A stretch of 64,000 nt of DNA from JAKZVK01 sp965261065 (GCA_965261065.1 OZ253444.1:1240001-1304000); one strand, 5' to 3'; positions 9,230 through 18,720 are shown, counted from the first letter of the stretch. Notes: a model not told the origin generated them from the sequence alone. A program made the numbers and translations.

Positions 9230-9664
9230 CTACCCTTCGTACAACTCGACGGCTTCATCGTAGGCGACCTCGACCGGCTCTGGCCCGGCTTCGCGCAGCA
9301 CGCCCTCGCGCATCAACTCGCAGCGCAGCAACGCTGTGGTCGATTCCAGGTTGTGCATCGCGACCCGCGTGTTGCCGCCCCCCTCCTGGCGGCGCACCGG
9401 GAAGAGGGCTTCGCTGACGGGTGGATTGGCCACCACCACGCCCACGCCGTAGGGGGGAGGCCCACGCGCAGGAACCCGGCGAGGGGACCATCCGATCCCG
9501 ACCGCAGCTCTCCTTGCCCGTGTGTGGCAACGGGAAGCAAAACTGAGGTAATCTGTGTGCATGGGTCCAAAATACGAACGGCCGCCAGAAGCGACTCTGC
9601 CCCAGCGTGAAATCAACCCCCAGGAGACCCAACGGCCATGAAGAAGCAAGGACATTATCACCAC
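9230..9664 (-). CDS. Doubtful open frame; C-terminal part may be a gene fragment
   Basis: The last about 70 codons (VVVANPPVSEALFPVRRQEG ... PVEVAYDEAVELYEG) have protein-like composition; the upstream part is low-quality and overlaps the start of the gene at 9638 on the other strand. No family recognised. Possibly the 3' end of a gene cut off by rearrangement. Confidence 0.2.
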   Translation of the reverse strand: MVIMSLLLHGRWVSWGLISRWGRVASGGRSYFGPMHTDYLSFASRCHTRARRAAVGIGWSPRRVPARGPPPYGVGVVVANPPVSEALFPVRRQEGGGNTRVAMHNLESTTALLRCELMREGVLREAGPEPVEVAYDEAVELYEG

Positions 9665-9937
9665 TTGCGCGTGGACTGGCCGGGAGAGTCGTTCAGCGAG
9701 TTGGTCACGCTGTGTGGCGTCGAGGGTGAAGACGTAGGGACAGGGCAGACACTCTGCCCCGACTGTGCCCAGGTCGCCATCACCTTGAACTTTTGTGGAT
9801 TGGGACCGGAGAGCCTCCGGCAGTTCTTTTCCGCGCTCAGGACGATAGACCCTTGCGCGCTGAAAGCCGAGATTGAGGCCCTGCGGGGTCGAGCGGGCGA
9901 GATCGAGAAGCTGCGGGCTCAGGCGAGTCTCAACTAA
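9638..9937 (+). CDS. Small Cys-containing hypothetical protein with C-terminal helix
   Basis: 99 residues with an AGGAGA upstream of the ATG. The first half has LCGV and LCPDC (a possible incomplete zinc-ribbon), the second half a charged helix (LKAEIEALRGRAGEIEKLRAQ) likely to form a coiled coil. I do not recognise a family. It stands alone between an IS630 copy and recombinase relics. Confidence 0.5.
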   Translation: MKKQGHYHHLRVDWPGESFSELVTLCGVEGEDVGTGQTLCPDCAQVAITLNFCGLGPESLRQFFSALRTIDPCALKAEIEALRGRAGEIEKLRAQASLN

Positions 9938-9993
9938 CAGAGTGTCTCTATGGCCTATGGAGGGTAGCGGGCAAAATGCTGCGATGTTACACG

Positions 9994-10208
9994 CTAAGCC
10001 TGGATCGGAGTGGCTGCTTGCTGCTGTTGCGAGGCCATCCAGCGGTAAAGTGTTGAGCGAGAGATGCGCAGCGTCTGGCAGATGTCTCTGACCTGCATCG
10101 ACTTGTCCTGGTACATTGTTTTGGCCATTTGAGCCCTCGGGGCGTTGGGATCGACCGGTTTCCAGCTACCTTTGCGGCCTCGCGCCCTGGCTGCTGACAG
10201 ACCCCGGG
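9994..10208 (-). pseudogene. C-terminal remnant of a serine recombinase (resolvase/invertase)
   Basis: The frame reads GLSAARARGRKGSWKPVDPN then AKTMYQDKSMQVRDICQTLR and ISRSTLYRWMAS. This is the C-terminal linker and HTH that follow the catalytic domain in resolvases and invertases. The catalytic domain is gone; upstream the sequence changes abruptly to an NDH-2-like remnant. Confidence 0.75.
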
Positions 10209-10345
10209 TTGGACGAGGTGGTGGTTGCGGCGGTCGATCAGCGTCACCGCTAAATCGGCCTGCCGCAGTTCTTCCGTGGGCATACAGGCCCCCAAAACCA
10301 GCGCCGACGATCGGTTGGTTCGGCGGCGGCTCGAACTGCCTTGTA
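10209..10345 (-). pseudogene. N-terminal remnant of NDH-2-type NADH dehydrogenase
   Basis: The minus strand reads PIVGAGFGGLYA (FAD-binding GxGxxG) and, after a frameshift, EELRQADLAVTLIDRRNHHL, the canonical start of type II NADH:quinone oxidoreductases. The rest of the about 400-residue enzyme is absent and the sequence joins the resolvase remnant at about 10208. Confidence 0.65.
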
Positions 10346-10380
10346 GACGCGATCGTTCCATTTCTAGTGACGTGGGCGCG

Positions 10381-10530
10381 CCTAGCAGCCCGTGGTAAAT
10401 CTGTGCCCTGGGGACAGTCAGCCCTTTTTCGCGCTCGGATGCCGGTGTAAGCTGCTGATTCTACGAGGGCGCGAAAAAGGGCTGACAGTCCCCGAAGTGG
10501 CGGATCGTACTTCTGCCACGGGCTGCTAGG
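10381..10530. repeat. 150-bp palindromic element with REP-like inner arms
   Basis: Outer arms CCTAGCAGCCCGTGG (10381-10395) and its complement (10516-10530). Inner 25-bp perfect arms start GGGGACAGTCAGCCC (10410-10434) and end GGGCTGACAGTCCCC (10469-10493). The inner arms resemble REP palindromes of RAYT families. No coding capacity. Parts of the outer arm recur at 14444-14454 and 18667-18679. Confidence 0.75.
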
Positions 10531-10606
10531 GGTGCAACAAAATAGCCGCCTCAGCCTAGTGGAACTCGCAAGAGCGAGGCCTGCTAAGCTGTTGGAAGGA
10601 GGGTCT

Positions 10607-11044
10607 GTGGCAGTGCAATATCCCGAATATTTCATCGAACCCATGAGAGCTGAGCTATCGAGCCGAGGTGTCATCGAGACCCGCACGCCCGAACAGGTCG
10701 ACGCACTACTCGCTCCTGGCAGCGGCACGGTCCTGATGGTGGTGAACTCAGTCTGCGGCTGTGCTGCGGGTTCCGCACGGCCCGGCGTGCTCAAATCCCT
10801 TGAGGGGGATGTCCGACCCGACAAGGTAGCAACCGTCTTCGCTGGTGGCGACATAGAAGCCGTGGCGCACGTCCGACAAATCCTGGCACCCCTACCGCCC
10901 TCGTCGCCTTCCGCCGCACTCTTTCGGGACGGCAAGCCCGTCTATATGCTCCACCGGCACGAAATCGAAAGCCATGACCCGTCGCAGATCGCCGAAGCCC
11001 TCAAGAAGGCCTACCAAGAACACTGCGTCCCCCAACCGCAATAG
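10607..11044 (+). CDS. Bacilliredoxin, BrxA/BrxB (YphP/YqiW) family
   Basis: 145-residue thiol-disulfide protein expected to remove bacillithiol or related thiols from oxidised proteins in the cytoplasm. Diagnostic motif NSVCGCAAGSARPG, with the CGC active site near residue 55. The family's opening 'YPEYFIEPMRAEL' follows directly after a GTG start preceded by GGAGG; the longer upstream extension (MQQNSRLSLVEL...) is therefore unlikely to be translated. Normal family length. No partner gene lies next to it; an IS5-type relic follows. Confidence 0.9.
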   Translation: MAVQYPEYFIEPMRAELSSRGVIETRTPEQVDALLAPGSGTVLMVVNSVCGCAAGSARPGVLKSLEGDVRPDKVATVFAGGDIEAVAHVRQILAPLPPSSPSAALFRDGKPVYMLHRHEIESHDPSQIAEALKKAYQEHCVPQPQ

Positions 11045-11045
11045 C

Positions 11046-11390
11046 GACCCATCTTGAGGGCGACAGCCGGGACGACGCCTCCACACTCCCTGATCTTCTC
11101 GCCCCGCTCGAAGTTCCCATCCGGCGTTTCACGGCAGACGGGGCCTACGACCACAGATCGGTCTACGATCGGGCCAGCGCGGCCCGTACAGAGAACGTCG
11201 TGATTGTGATCCCCCCTTCGTCGCTCTGCGCTGTCGGCGGGGCCCACCGACGGCCCCTGGGCGCAGCGTGAAGCGTCTCTTCAGAGGATTCGCAAGGTCG
11301 GGCGACGGGAGTGGCAGAAGGAGTCGGGCTACCGACAGCACGCGCGCGGGGCCGGACGCCCCCGGCCCCCCCGGTGGGGGAGGACGCCAT
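11046..11390 (+). pseudogene. IS5-type transposase relic
   Basis: Fragments in shifted frames: LEGDSRDDASTLPDLLAPLE, PIRRFTADGAYDHRSVYD, VVIVIPPSS, then WAQREASLQRIRKVGRREWQ and KESGYRQHAR. These match the central and C-terminal part of DDE_Tnp_1 (IS5-like) transposases. A better preserved C-terminus of the same type is at 27268-27549. No intact frame. Confidence 0.7.
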
Positions 11391-11439
11391 GTCAATCCTC
11401 CCCCGAGCTGTGTCCCTCCATTCGACACCCTGGCAGAGA

Positions 11440-12139
11440 TCAATGACCGAACGTCCAGGACACGTTGCCGAGTTGATCGAGGCGTTGCTCAAGGTAGTCT
11501 TCCCTGCTCATTTCCTTGACAGCTTGACCGGGTGAAGATTTCAGCTTGGCACTCGGCCACCAGTCTATTGCGACCGGAACCACGGGCACGGCCGAGATAG
11601 CCCCGCTTGCCCTGTTCGCGCGCAGCCCCATCGGGATAACCAGCCCGTCATTGCCTTTCCCAAACGTCTTGTCGGTCACCGCAACGACCAGCCGCCCTTG
11701 AAACCCTTCGGAGAAGTCCCAGCCGGGGAACCATTCGGGGAGCATTTGGGCGAGATGGCTGAAACGGTCATCATACGCCGGGCTGAAGCACCGCAGATCG
11801 TGCCCTTCGGGGGTCTCAAAAGGCTGCCCGTCCAGACCATCCAGCCCCATGCATACTTCGTTGTCGGGGTTCTTCCAGAGAGCCAGCCCAGTGGTCACGG
11901 TGTCGGTTTCTTCGACGAAGACGGAGTAGGCCACTTCGTCGTTGAAGAACGGAGGAATCAGGTCTTCGAACCTCAGAGGGGGAACGGTGACCTCGATCTT
12001 CGTTTCGTCGTTGCGATAGGTCAGCACGGCGCCCAGCATTTGTGTATCCCCTTGGAAAGCGGGGAATTCGGTGAGCTGCACGACAAGCAGCCCGCCGCGA
12101 ATAAATCCATCGAGAGGAGCGTTGGGCCACTCGTTGTAG
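11440..12139 (-). pseudogene. Hypothetical protein, 5' end cut by IS1380 copy A1
   Basis: From 12138 the frame reads YNEWPNAPLDGFIRGG, then QLTEFPAFQGDTQMLGAVL and ends LDQLGNVSWTFGH. It is open right up to the IS border at 12139/12140, so the start is missing; an internal GTG at 12081 is the first possible start. No family recognised; the segment 'RLVVAVTDKTFGKGNDGLVI' looks structured. The sequence on the other side of the IS does not continue it in frame. Confidence 0.55.
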
Positions 12140-13805
12140 CCAGGATTTCCATTTTGGCCCTGGCACGGTCACAGGATACACCCCCGCTGCGCCGAATACC
12201 ACGTCTTTTCGCGCTGAACCCTGCACATCACCTCCGCCGGTAGGCGCCAGGGCTCGTCCGTCCGCTCACAGACGTTGATTGAGCGGACTGAACGGCGCTC
12301 CGGCCGACACTGCTCCCTGCGAAACCTTTTTGGAGCCAAAAACTGTTGATCCTCGCCCGGGCAACGCTACCCACCCGGCACAGGCAGCGCCCAGATCCTA
12401 TGCAGCATGTCACCGAACAGCCGCCGGTTCAGATGCCCCTCCGCCAGCAGCAACCAGTAGTAGCGAGCATGCTTGACCAGCCGACCGCCGGTCTTCATCA
12501 ACCTGTGTTGCAAACTCGTTAGCGACCAGCTTTTGATTCGCTGCGGCAACCCTAGCCGCCGCCACAGGTTGCCCAGGTTGTAGGCCAGCACGCTGAGTTG
12601 CAGCCGTACCTCGTTGGCTCGGAAGCGGTGACACGACAAGCGGGTCCAGTGCGTGGCCTGTTTGCCTTCTTTGATCCACTGCTCCGCCGTGCCGCGCTTG
12701 TTGTAGAACCGCACGACCGAGCGGCTCGGCAAGCTCATGCTCGTCACGACAAATCCGACGCGCGGGAATAGTTCGCCCTGGTGATGCTCGACCTTGGCGA
12801 CAACTCGCCTTGCCTTCGACCAGCTCTCGGCCTGATAGCGAAAACTCTTGTAGCGCACTAGGGGCTTGGCGTTCGGCCTGCCCGGTGGCCGAAACAGGAT
12901 GTCCTCGATCTCCAGCTCCAGGCTCTTGTTCGCCGGGATGCGAATCACGTAGTCCACGCCGCGCTCCTCCATCGCCTCGTAGATCTCGGGCTTGGCGAAG
13001 GCGGCGTCGGCGCGGAACGTCACCTGTTTGCCCTCCGCCTGTTGTCGTTCGATCTCCGGCAGTAGCAGCTCGTCCCAGTCCTCGGCGCTGTGCACGTTGC
13101 CGGGACGCAGCTTCGCGCCTAGGCAGTCGCCGTGCTGGTTGAACAGCAACAGCGGGTGATAGCAGAGGGACTCAAAATGGCCGTTGTAGGCACTGCCTTC
13201 CTGTTGGCCGTGGACGGGGCTCTCCGTGGAGTCCATGTCGAGCACCACGCGGTCTGAACCGTCGGGAGCTTCGGCTTGCGCGACCAGCTCCCGGTTCACT
13301 GCCATCAGCCCCAGCAAGTTCTCTTCGCTCGCCAGCATCTCCGTCTCGAAGCCATGCAGCGTCGAGGTCAAGGCTGCTCCGCGATCCCAGTTCCTCTTCG
13401 AGCCGATCAAGCGAAAGGTCGGATCGGCGGATACTCGAACGGCGTCATTGAGGTCCTCGTAGCCAGCGAGTCGGCTGTAGACCGACTGCCGCAGCAGATC
13501 GGCCAGCGCGAACTTCTTGTTCAAGCCTTGTCGCGAGTCGCTGAGATGCTCGTCGATCAGCTGGCCGAGTCCGAGTCGTTCATCCAGTTCGCGAACGAGA
13601 ATCAGACCGCCATCCGAGGTGACTCGCGATCCTTGGAAATCGACTTTGAGAAATCCATTGAACGTGAGCTGAAACGGCTTGTTTTCTTTTTCACCCATCG
13701 GGTGTTGACCTCCATGGCGTCCTTATCGGGCTCTAGCCCCTATCAATAAAGACGCTGAAGGTCGCTGGATGGTCTGAAGCTTATACATCAAATTGAAAAT
13801 GCGGG
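12140..13805 (-). mobile_element. IS1380-family element, copy A1
   Basis: 1666 bp; ends CCAGGATTTCCATTTTGG (left) and, inverted from the right, CCCGCATTTTCAATTTG. Apparently identical to copy A2 (25365-27030). The five-base flanks (TGTAG left, TCAAG right) do not match, so this copy's surroundings were rearranged after insertion or it moved with adjacent DNA. Confidence 0.9.
12367..13698 (-). CDS. IS1380-family transposase (subfamily A)
   Basis: 443 residues, full length, beginning MGEKENKPFQLTFNGFLKVD. DDE core of the IS4/IS1380 superfamily: 'VVLDMDSTESPVHGQQEGS' (first D), 'VTFRADAAFAKPE' (second D) and a C-terminal helical part 'WIKEGKQATHW...SCHRFRANEVRLQL'. About 90% like subfamily B by eye. 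Confidence 0.92.
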   Translation of the reverse strand: MGEKENKPFQLTFNGFLKVDFQGSRVTSDGGLILVRELDERLGLGQLIDEHLSDSRQGLNKKFALADLLRQSVYSRLAGYEDLNDAVRVSADPTFRLIGSKRNWDRGAALTSTLHGFETEMLASEENLLGLMAVNRELVAQAEAPDGSDRVVLDMDSTESPVHGQQEGSAYNGHFESLCYHPLLLFNQHGDCLGAKLRPGNVHSAEDWDELLLPEIERQQAEGKQVTFRADAAFAKPEIYEAMEERGVDYVIRIPANKSLELEIEDILFRPPGRPNAKPLVRYKSFRYQAESWSKARRVVAKVEHHQGELFPRVGFVVTSMSLPSRSVVRFYNKRGTAEQWIKEGKQATHWTRLSCHRFRANEVRLQLSVLAYNLGNLWRRLGLPQRIKSWSLTSLQHRLMKTGGRLVKHARYYWLLLAEGHLNRRLFGDMLHRIWALPVPGG

Positions 13806-14451
13806 TCAAGAAGAACGTCTACTCCCCGAAGGCACATAGTGATCTTGAAATGGATGCGTATCTTCTGCGCAAGTACGTTGTTGAGATGATGGTCGGCAAG
13901 CGTCCGATTTGGATCGGGATCTTCACCGGAGATCGCCCACTCGACATAAGGTCGGCAGGCGAAACACATGGCACTCCTGCGGCCCCTACTGAGCTTTAAT
14001 CCCTACGCGATCATGTCGGCGGCCTCGGCCACGGATCCGGACGACCGTCTGGTGGTGACTGCGGCGCGCTGTGGGTCGTGCCCCACGCCGACGCGATCAC
14101 CCGTCATCATGGCGCTGATCTCGGCCCGCAATTCTTCGCGGGCGCCGGCGCGCCCAATTCCACATCTCCGCCGCCGAACGCAAGCGCCGCACCCGCCGCC
14201 TGATCCTTATCGGATCCTACCTCGAGCATGTCACTCAGGCCGATCCCGACGAGATCGTCCACATGGATGAGACGGGCGCGTGCAAGTTTCCCGCAGACAA
14301 GCTCGGGGCGGTACTGGAGAACGTCACTGCGCTGCAGAAAGAGGAGGAGGAGAAGATCAGCCCCTGGAGAAGGCAGGCTCGGCGGCGGCACGCGAGATTC
14401 TCGGCGGGCACAGCTACGGCAAAGAGCGGGAGGACGGTTAGCGCCTAGCAG
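13806..14451 (+). pseudogene. Relic region with a possible conjugation/mobilisation gene fragment
   Basis: Between the IS1380 and ISNCY-like copies. From 14119 to 14448 one frame reads ...FHISAAERKRRTRRLILIG, SYLEHVTQADPDEIVHMDET, GACKFPADKLGAVLENVTAL and ends RTVSA. The 'AERKRRTRRLILIG' stretch resembles small conjugal-transfer (TraD-type) proteins, but no start is present; this is a guess. 13781-13969 holds a minus-strand open frame of 62 codons, running to the IS border, without a known family. Confidence 0.3.
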
Positions 14452-15810
14452 CCCAAATGAAAGTCCATGTTGAAGCCCAATGATAATGTCCCCTTGAGCG
14501 CCCAATAGAAATGTCCCCTACTCTGAGGCTCCGAAGGAGGAGCCGAGAGTGGGAAGGACATGGATGAGTGCCAAGGAGTTGAGGCGCGGCGAAGTGCTGA
14601 GCCGAGTGAAACGAGGGGAACTGAAGTTGACCGAAGCCGCCGAGCTGCTGGAGGTCAGCTACCGCCATGCGAAGCGTCTGAAGAAGCGTTACCGTGCGGG
14701 CGGGGCCAAGGCTTTGGTGCACGGTAACGTCGGCCGTGCTTCGAACCGAGCCGATCAGAAGCGACGCCAGCAGGTTCTCGAGTTGGTGCGCGAGAACTAT
14801 GCGGGCGAGGGGCACGAGCGCTTCGGGCCTACGCTGGCGTCGGAACATCTGGCAGCCGACCACGGCCTGGAAGTGCCGCGCGAAACACTGCGGCGCTGGA
14901 TGCTCGCCGCGGGTCTGTGGAGCCGCCGTCGCAAGCGCCAACCGCATCGCACCCGGCGCCAACGCAAAGCGCACTTCGGCGAGCTGATTCAACTCGACGG
15001 TTCGCACCACCACTGGCTGGAAGAACGCGGCCCGAAAGCCTGTCTGATGAACTTCGTCGATGACGCGACCGGTGTGGCGCTGTGCCGTTTCTCGGACCAG
15101 GAAACGACCTGGGCCGCGGCCGATCTGCTCGCAGCCTGGGTGCGTCAACACGGCGTTCCCAAGGCGTTGTACTGCGACTGGAAAAACGTCTACCAGCGCC
15201 AGCCGACGTCGCGGGAAGCGCTGGCAGGCATCAAGCCCGAGACGCAGTTCGGGCGCATGTGTGCCAAGCTCGGCATTACGATCATGGCGGCTTCCTCGCC
15301 GCAAGCCAAGGGCCGAGTGGAGCGCCATCACGGCACGCACCAAGACCGCCTGATCAAGAAGATGCGGCTGCGCGGGATCGTCGAGTACGAGGCGGCGAAC
15401 CGTTATCTCGACGAGGAGTACCTGGCCGAGCACAACGAGCGCTTCGCCTGTGAGCCGGCGGCGGCAGCGGACTTTCACCAGGCGCTCCCCCGCGGCACCG
15501 AGCTGCGAGGGGTGTTCTGTTGCGAGTACGAACGCGTGGTGAGCAACGACCGGGTGGTGCGTTTCGAGAATCGTTGTTTGCAGTTGAAGCCGAAACGCAA
15601 CCAGGGCGTGGGGGCGGGGGGCACGGGTGACGGTCCAACAGTGGCGCGATGAGAGCTTGCAGGTGAGGTTTGACGGGCACGAGATCGAGCACGACGTGAT
15701 CGCCACGCCGACGCCACAGCTGCGGACGAAGCCAGCACCACAGCAGCGTCCGGGGGGCGGGCGCAAGCCGGCGGCGGACCACCCCTGGCGGCGAGCTGTG
15801 TTACGGAAAA

Positions 15811-16841
15811 GCCGGGTATCCACTTGACTCAGGTGACCCCAACATCTTGTAGTTGGGCTCACAGCGTCTTAGCGTCCCAATCGGCGACGATCGAGCGGTA
15901 CGGCGTCGGCTCCACCGCCATGGCCTGCTGCACAAGGCGGTAGAAGAGCTTGCCCCGACTGCGTGATCTGCGCCGATTGAAGCGGAACACGAACTCGTCG
16001 AGATAGTAGTCCAGATGCTCGTGGCTGACCGCCCCCTGATGCGTGCCCAGCATCCAGCGCTTGAGTAGCGAGATCGCCAAGTGCACCCTCGGCAGTAGCT
16101 GCGAGGCCTGCTCGCGGCGGTTGTTAATCGAGATGATACGACGCTGGTAGTCCTTCTTCTTGAGCGGATCGTAGCCCGACCAGTTGTCGGTAACAACCAC
16201 GCTGCCCGGCTCGACCGACTCCTCGACGAAGGGCATCAAACTGGCCGCCGAGGCGTTCTGAACGCGCTGCATGCGGATGCGCCCCAGCCCGGTGCCTCTC
16301 TCTTCCGCGGCGACTGCAATCAACGCTTTACGCTCGGTCTGCCGGCCGATTACCCCTTCTTCTTCAGCGCCCCAGTAGGTCTCATCGACCTCGACGAGGC
16401 CCGTCAATCGCTCCCGCCCCGGGCGCACCATCGCTCGCCTCAGCTTGTGCATCCAAGTCCAGGCGGTTTGGTAACTGCCCAGTCCCAGAACGCGCTGTAG
16501 ACCCAGGGCGCTGGCCCCATTCTTCTGCGTGGTGATGGTCCACATCGCCCGGAACCACAGCCGCAGCGGCTTGCGTGTGTCTTGAAAGATCGTGCCGGCG
16601 GTGACGGAGGTTTGCCGCCCGCAGCGAGCGCATTCGAACCACACTTTGCGCACCGGCCAAGCGCGCTCATGCCCACACCTTGGACAGCGGAAACCCTCTG
16701 GCCAGCGCAAGGCGAACAGATAGTCGCGGCAAGCCTCCTCGCTCGCAAAGCGAGACTCGAATTCGAGTTGGTCGCGCGGGTAATCCTCCACCAAGCCCTA
16801 CACTACATCTTGGGGTCACCTGAGTCAAGTGGATACCCAGC
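15811..16841 (-). mobile_element. IS1595-family (ISXO2-like) element, copy 1
   Basis: 1031 bp; terminal repeats GGGTATCCACTTGACTCAGG at both ends. The 8-bp TSD ACGGAAAA is at 15803-15810 and 16842-16849, the size expected for IS1595. Nested in ISNCY-like copy 2. Confidence 0.93.
15859..16794 (-). CDS. IS1595-family transposase (ISXO2-like)
   Basis: 311 residues. N-terminal zinc ribbon (CPRCGHERAWPVRKVWFECA then RCG), then 'SVTAGTIFQDT', and the ISXO2 DDE core 'VEVDETYWGAEEEG' (D), 'VVVTDNWSGYD' (D), 'THQGAVSHEHLDYYLDEFVF' (E-rich end). Nearly identical copies at 23088-24020 and 38756-39688. Confidence 0.92.
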   Translation of the reverse strand: MVEDYPRDQLEFESRFASEEACRDYLFALRWPEGFRCPRCGHERAWPVRKVWFECARCGRQTSVTAGTIFQDTRKPLRLWFRAMWTITTQKNGASALGLQRVLGLGSYQTAWTWMHKLRRAMVRPGRERLTGLVEVDETYWGAEEEGVIGRQTERKALIAVAAEERGTGLGRIRMQRVQNASAASLMPFVEESVEPGSVVVTDNWSGYDPLKKKDYQRRIISINNRREQASQLLPRVHLAISLLKRWMLGTHQGAVSHEHLDYYLDEFVFRFNRRRSRSRGKLFYRLVQQAMAVEPTPYRSIVADWDAKTL

Positions 16842-17195
16842 ACGGAAAAAACGGGCTGCGAATACATAAGAGGGCTGTGGAAATGCCGGGTCGGATGGAA
16901 AGCGTGGAAAATCTCTCGAGGCAGCAGTACCGGGTTCGAGGAGCGGTGGATGGTTTTCCACCCTTCCCACCGCCTCTTGGAAATCGCTACGCGATTCCCA
17001 CAGTTCCACAGCCCCGACGACGACGATATCTCTCCTACGAACAAGAAACACAAGGGGACACTTCTATCGAGCTACCGAGGGGGACATTTCTATTGGGCGT
17101 TGACACCCAAATGAAAGTCCAGTGACATAGAGAATGGCGCCTGGTAGAATGCGGGGGCCGTGGTCGCGGCTTTCGACGTTTGAGAGAACCTTATT

Positions 17196-17855
17196 ATGAA
17201 GAAGAAACCGCTTGTTTGTGCATCGATTGCGCTCTGCGCGGTCGCGTTACAACCCGCGTGCTCGAAGGACGCCGACGAGGGAAAACTGAGCTTCTTTATC
17301 ACGAGTGCAGGCCCGGGCGATGGAGCTTCCATGGGCGGCTTGGCGGGCGCTGACGCACACTGCCAGGCGCTCGCCGAAGCCGTGGGGGCCGGCGAACGCA
17401 CCTGGCGCGCTTACCTGAGCGCAAGCGCCGCTGACGACACGGCAGCTGTCAATGCTCGTGACCGCATCGGCAGCGGTCCGTGGCACAACGCCAAGGGTGT
17501 CCGCCTCGCCCAGAGCGTCGACGACCTACACTCAGACAGCAACAACCTAGGCAAGGAGACGTCGCTCACCGAAAGGGGCGAAGTCGTCAACGGCCGGGGC
17601 GACACACCCAATCAGCACGACATCCTGACGGGCTCGCAGGCTGACGGCACCGCCTTTGCGGACGGCGAGGATCATACTTGTCAGAATTGGGCGAGTGACG
17701 GGGAGGGCAGCGCTCAGGTGGGTCACCACGACCGCCAGGGTGGTGGTAACGCACCGACTTCGTGGAACTCCGCGCACGGCTCGCGGGGCTGCAGTCAGGC
17801 GAATCTGCAAGGTACGGGTGGCAATGGGTATTTTTACTGCTTCGCCGCTGAGTGA
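17196..17855 (+). CDS. Lipoprotein with an endostatin/lectin-like domain
   Basis: 219 residues. Signal peptide MKKKPLVCASIALCAVALQP ending in a lipobox (LQPA|C25), so a membrane-anchored lipoprotein. The mature part has 'GDGASMGGLAGADAHCQALA', 'RTWRAYLSASAADDTAAVNA', 'RDRIGSGPWHNAKGVRLA' and a Cys-rich end (NGYFYCFAAE). This layout is seen in secreted proteins with C-type-lectin/collagen-endostatin-like folds. Function at the cell surface unknown. Stands alone after ISNCY-like copy 2. Confidence 0.75.
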   Translation: MKKKPLVCASIALCAVALQPACSKDADEGKLSFFITSAGPGDGASMGGLAGADAHCQALAEAVGAGERTWRAYLSASAADDTAAVNARDRIGSGPWHNAKGVRLAQSVDDLHSDSNNLGKETSLTERGEVVNGRGDTPNQHDILTGSQADGTAFADGEDHTCQNWASDGEGSAQVGHHDRQGGGNAPTSWNSAHGSRGCSQANLQGTGGNGYFYCFAAE

Positions 17856-18648
17856 AACGGACGCTCCATAGGGCTGAGTTAATTGGTTGACGCGCCTTGG
17901 TCGCTGAGTGCGAATGGGGCAACGAACAGAACATTGAGGATGACGTGCCGAAGTTGACCTTCCGGCCGTCCTGGCGGTGCCAATGCAGGATGAACGAAGC
18001 ACGTGCCAGCGTCACCTCAAGTCCGTGTTCTGTGCAGCGTTGGAAGAATGTACGAACGCGATCCGGTAGCGCCGGATCGACGCGTTTGATCTGGTCGTAG
18101 AACTCCTCCTCCTTGATCGGCGGCCTGCCTCCCCGTCTGCCAGGGGTCGCCGGCGGATCCTCCACCACGACTGCCGCGTCGGCCCGGCGCACGACAGCCC
18201 GTTCGATTTCGACCGTCTTGGCGAGCACCCTCGGCTCCACAATGATCCCGCCCGCCGATCCCTCCGGCATGTCGAAGATGGCCAACTCCACTAGACCGAA
18301 CGTGAACCGAAGGCCAGCCGATTGCGTGAGGTACTCCGCGATCCGTTCGACTCCTTCGCGAATGCCGTCGCCGACCACGAGCAGCAGGAAATGGCCGCTG
18401 GCGAGGCTGCGCGTCACATCGTCCACGAACGTCGTCTCATCAATCGTGTCGTTCTGTTCCCGCACGAGCTCGAACAGCGAAGCGACGGGGTGCTTATCCC
18501 GAGCGCGGGCCCGACAGACCGCTGCGTTCAACTCCTCGTACGACCAGCAGCTGATCTCCTTGGCGTAATCGAGGATCTGGGAGACGGCATAGTGGCGGCC
18601 CTGCGAGTCGGGCGGTTGCCCTTCTTCGCTCGCGCGAATTAACCCCAC
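17856..18648 (-). pseudogene. Remnant of a large hypothetical (nuclease-like) protein
   Basis: The frame reads YAVSQILDYAKEISCWSYEE, HPVASLFELVREQND, LASGHFLLLVVGDGIREGVE, RFTFGLVELAIFDMP and ends near KVNFGT. I recall this arrangement from long proteins whose missing N-terminus is a PD-(D/E)XK-like domain ('...Q(I/V)LDYAKE'). The 5' end is lost at the repeat near 18650-18680. The 3' part beyond about 17900 runs antisense through the lipoprotein gene and is probably not native. Confidence 0.5.
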
Positions 18649-18720
18649 TGAAAAAGGACACTTTTGCCACGGGCTGCTATGCGCACAGCTCCTTGCGCGA
18701 GATCAGTGGGGGCGACTGCC

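Larger units (their letters stand above)
14549..16869 (+). pseudogene. ISNCY/IS1202-like transposase, frameshifted and interrupted
   Basis: Matches 2718-3998. Lesion 1: a G-run near 15616 has one extra G, ending the frame at 15652 after 'GVGAGGTGDGPTVAR'. Lesion 2: an IS1595 copy sits in the last codons ('RRAVL' | IS | 'KKRAANT'), flanked by ACGGAAAA. Not functional. Confidence 0.9.
14468..17105 (+). mobile_element. ISNCY/IS1202-like element, copy 2, interrupted by IS1595
   Basis: Same termini as copy 1 (TGTTGAAG... at 14468; ...CGTTGACA ending 17105). Perfect 16-bp TSDs CCCAAATGAAAGTCCA at 14452-14467 and 17106-17121. Total 2638 bp; subtracting the nested 1031-bp IS1595 and its 8-bp duplication leaves 1599, one more than copy 1, which equals the extra G that frameshifts its transposase. 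Confidence 0.92.

Noticed and set aside
12140..13969. Gene spanning IS1380 copy A1 (minus-strand frame 13781-13969 joined to 12139-11440)
   Set aside because: Flanks TGTAG and TCAAG do not match as a duplication, and joining the two frames directly is out of phase.
14438..15862. Long 474-codon open frame antisense to the ISNCY-like transposase (and its twin at 2766-4214)
   Set aside because: Exact antisense shadow of the transposase with His/Arg/Leu-rich composition; the sense strand carries clear DDE motifs.
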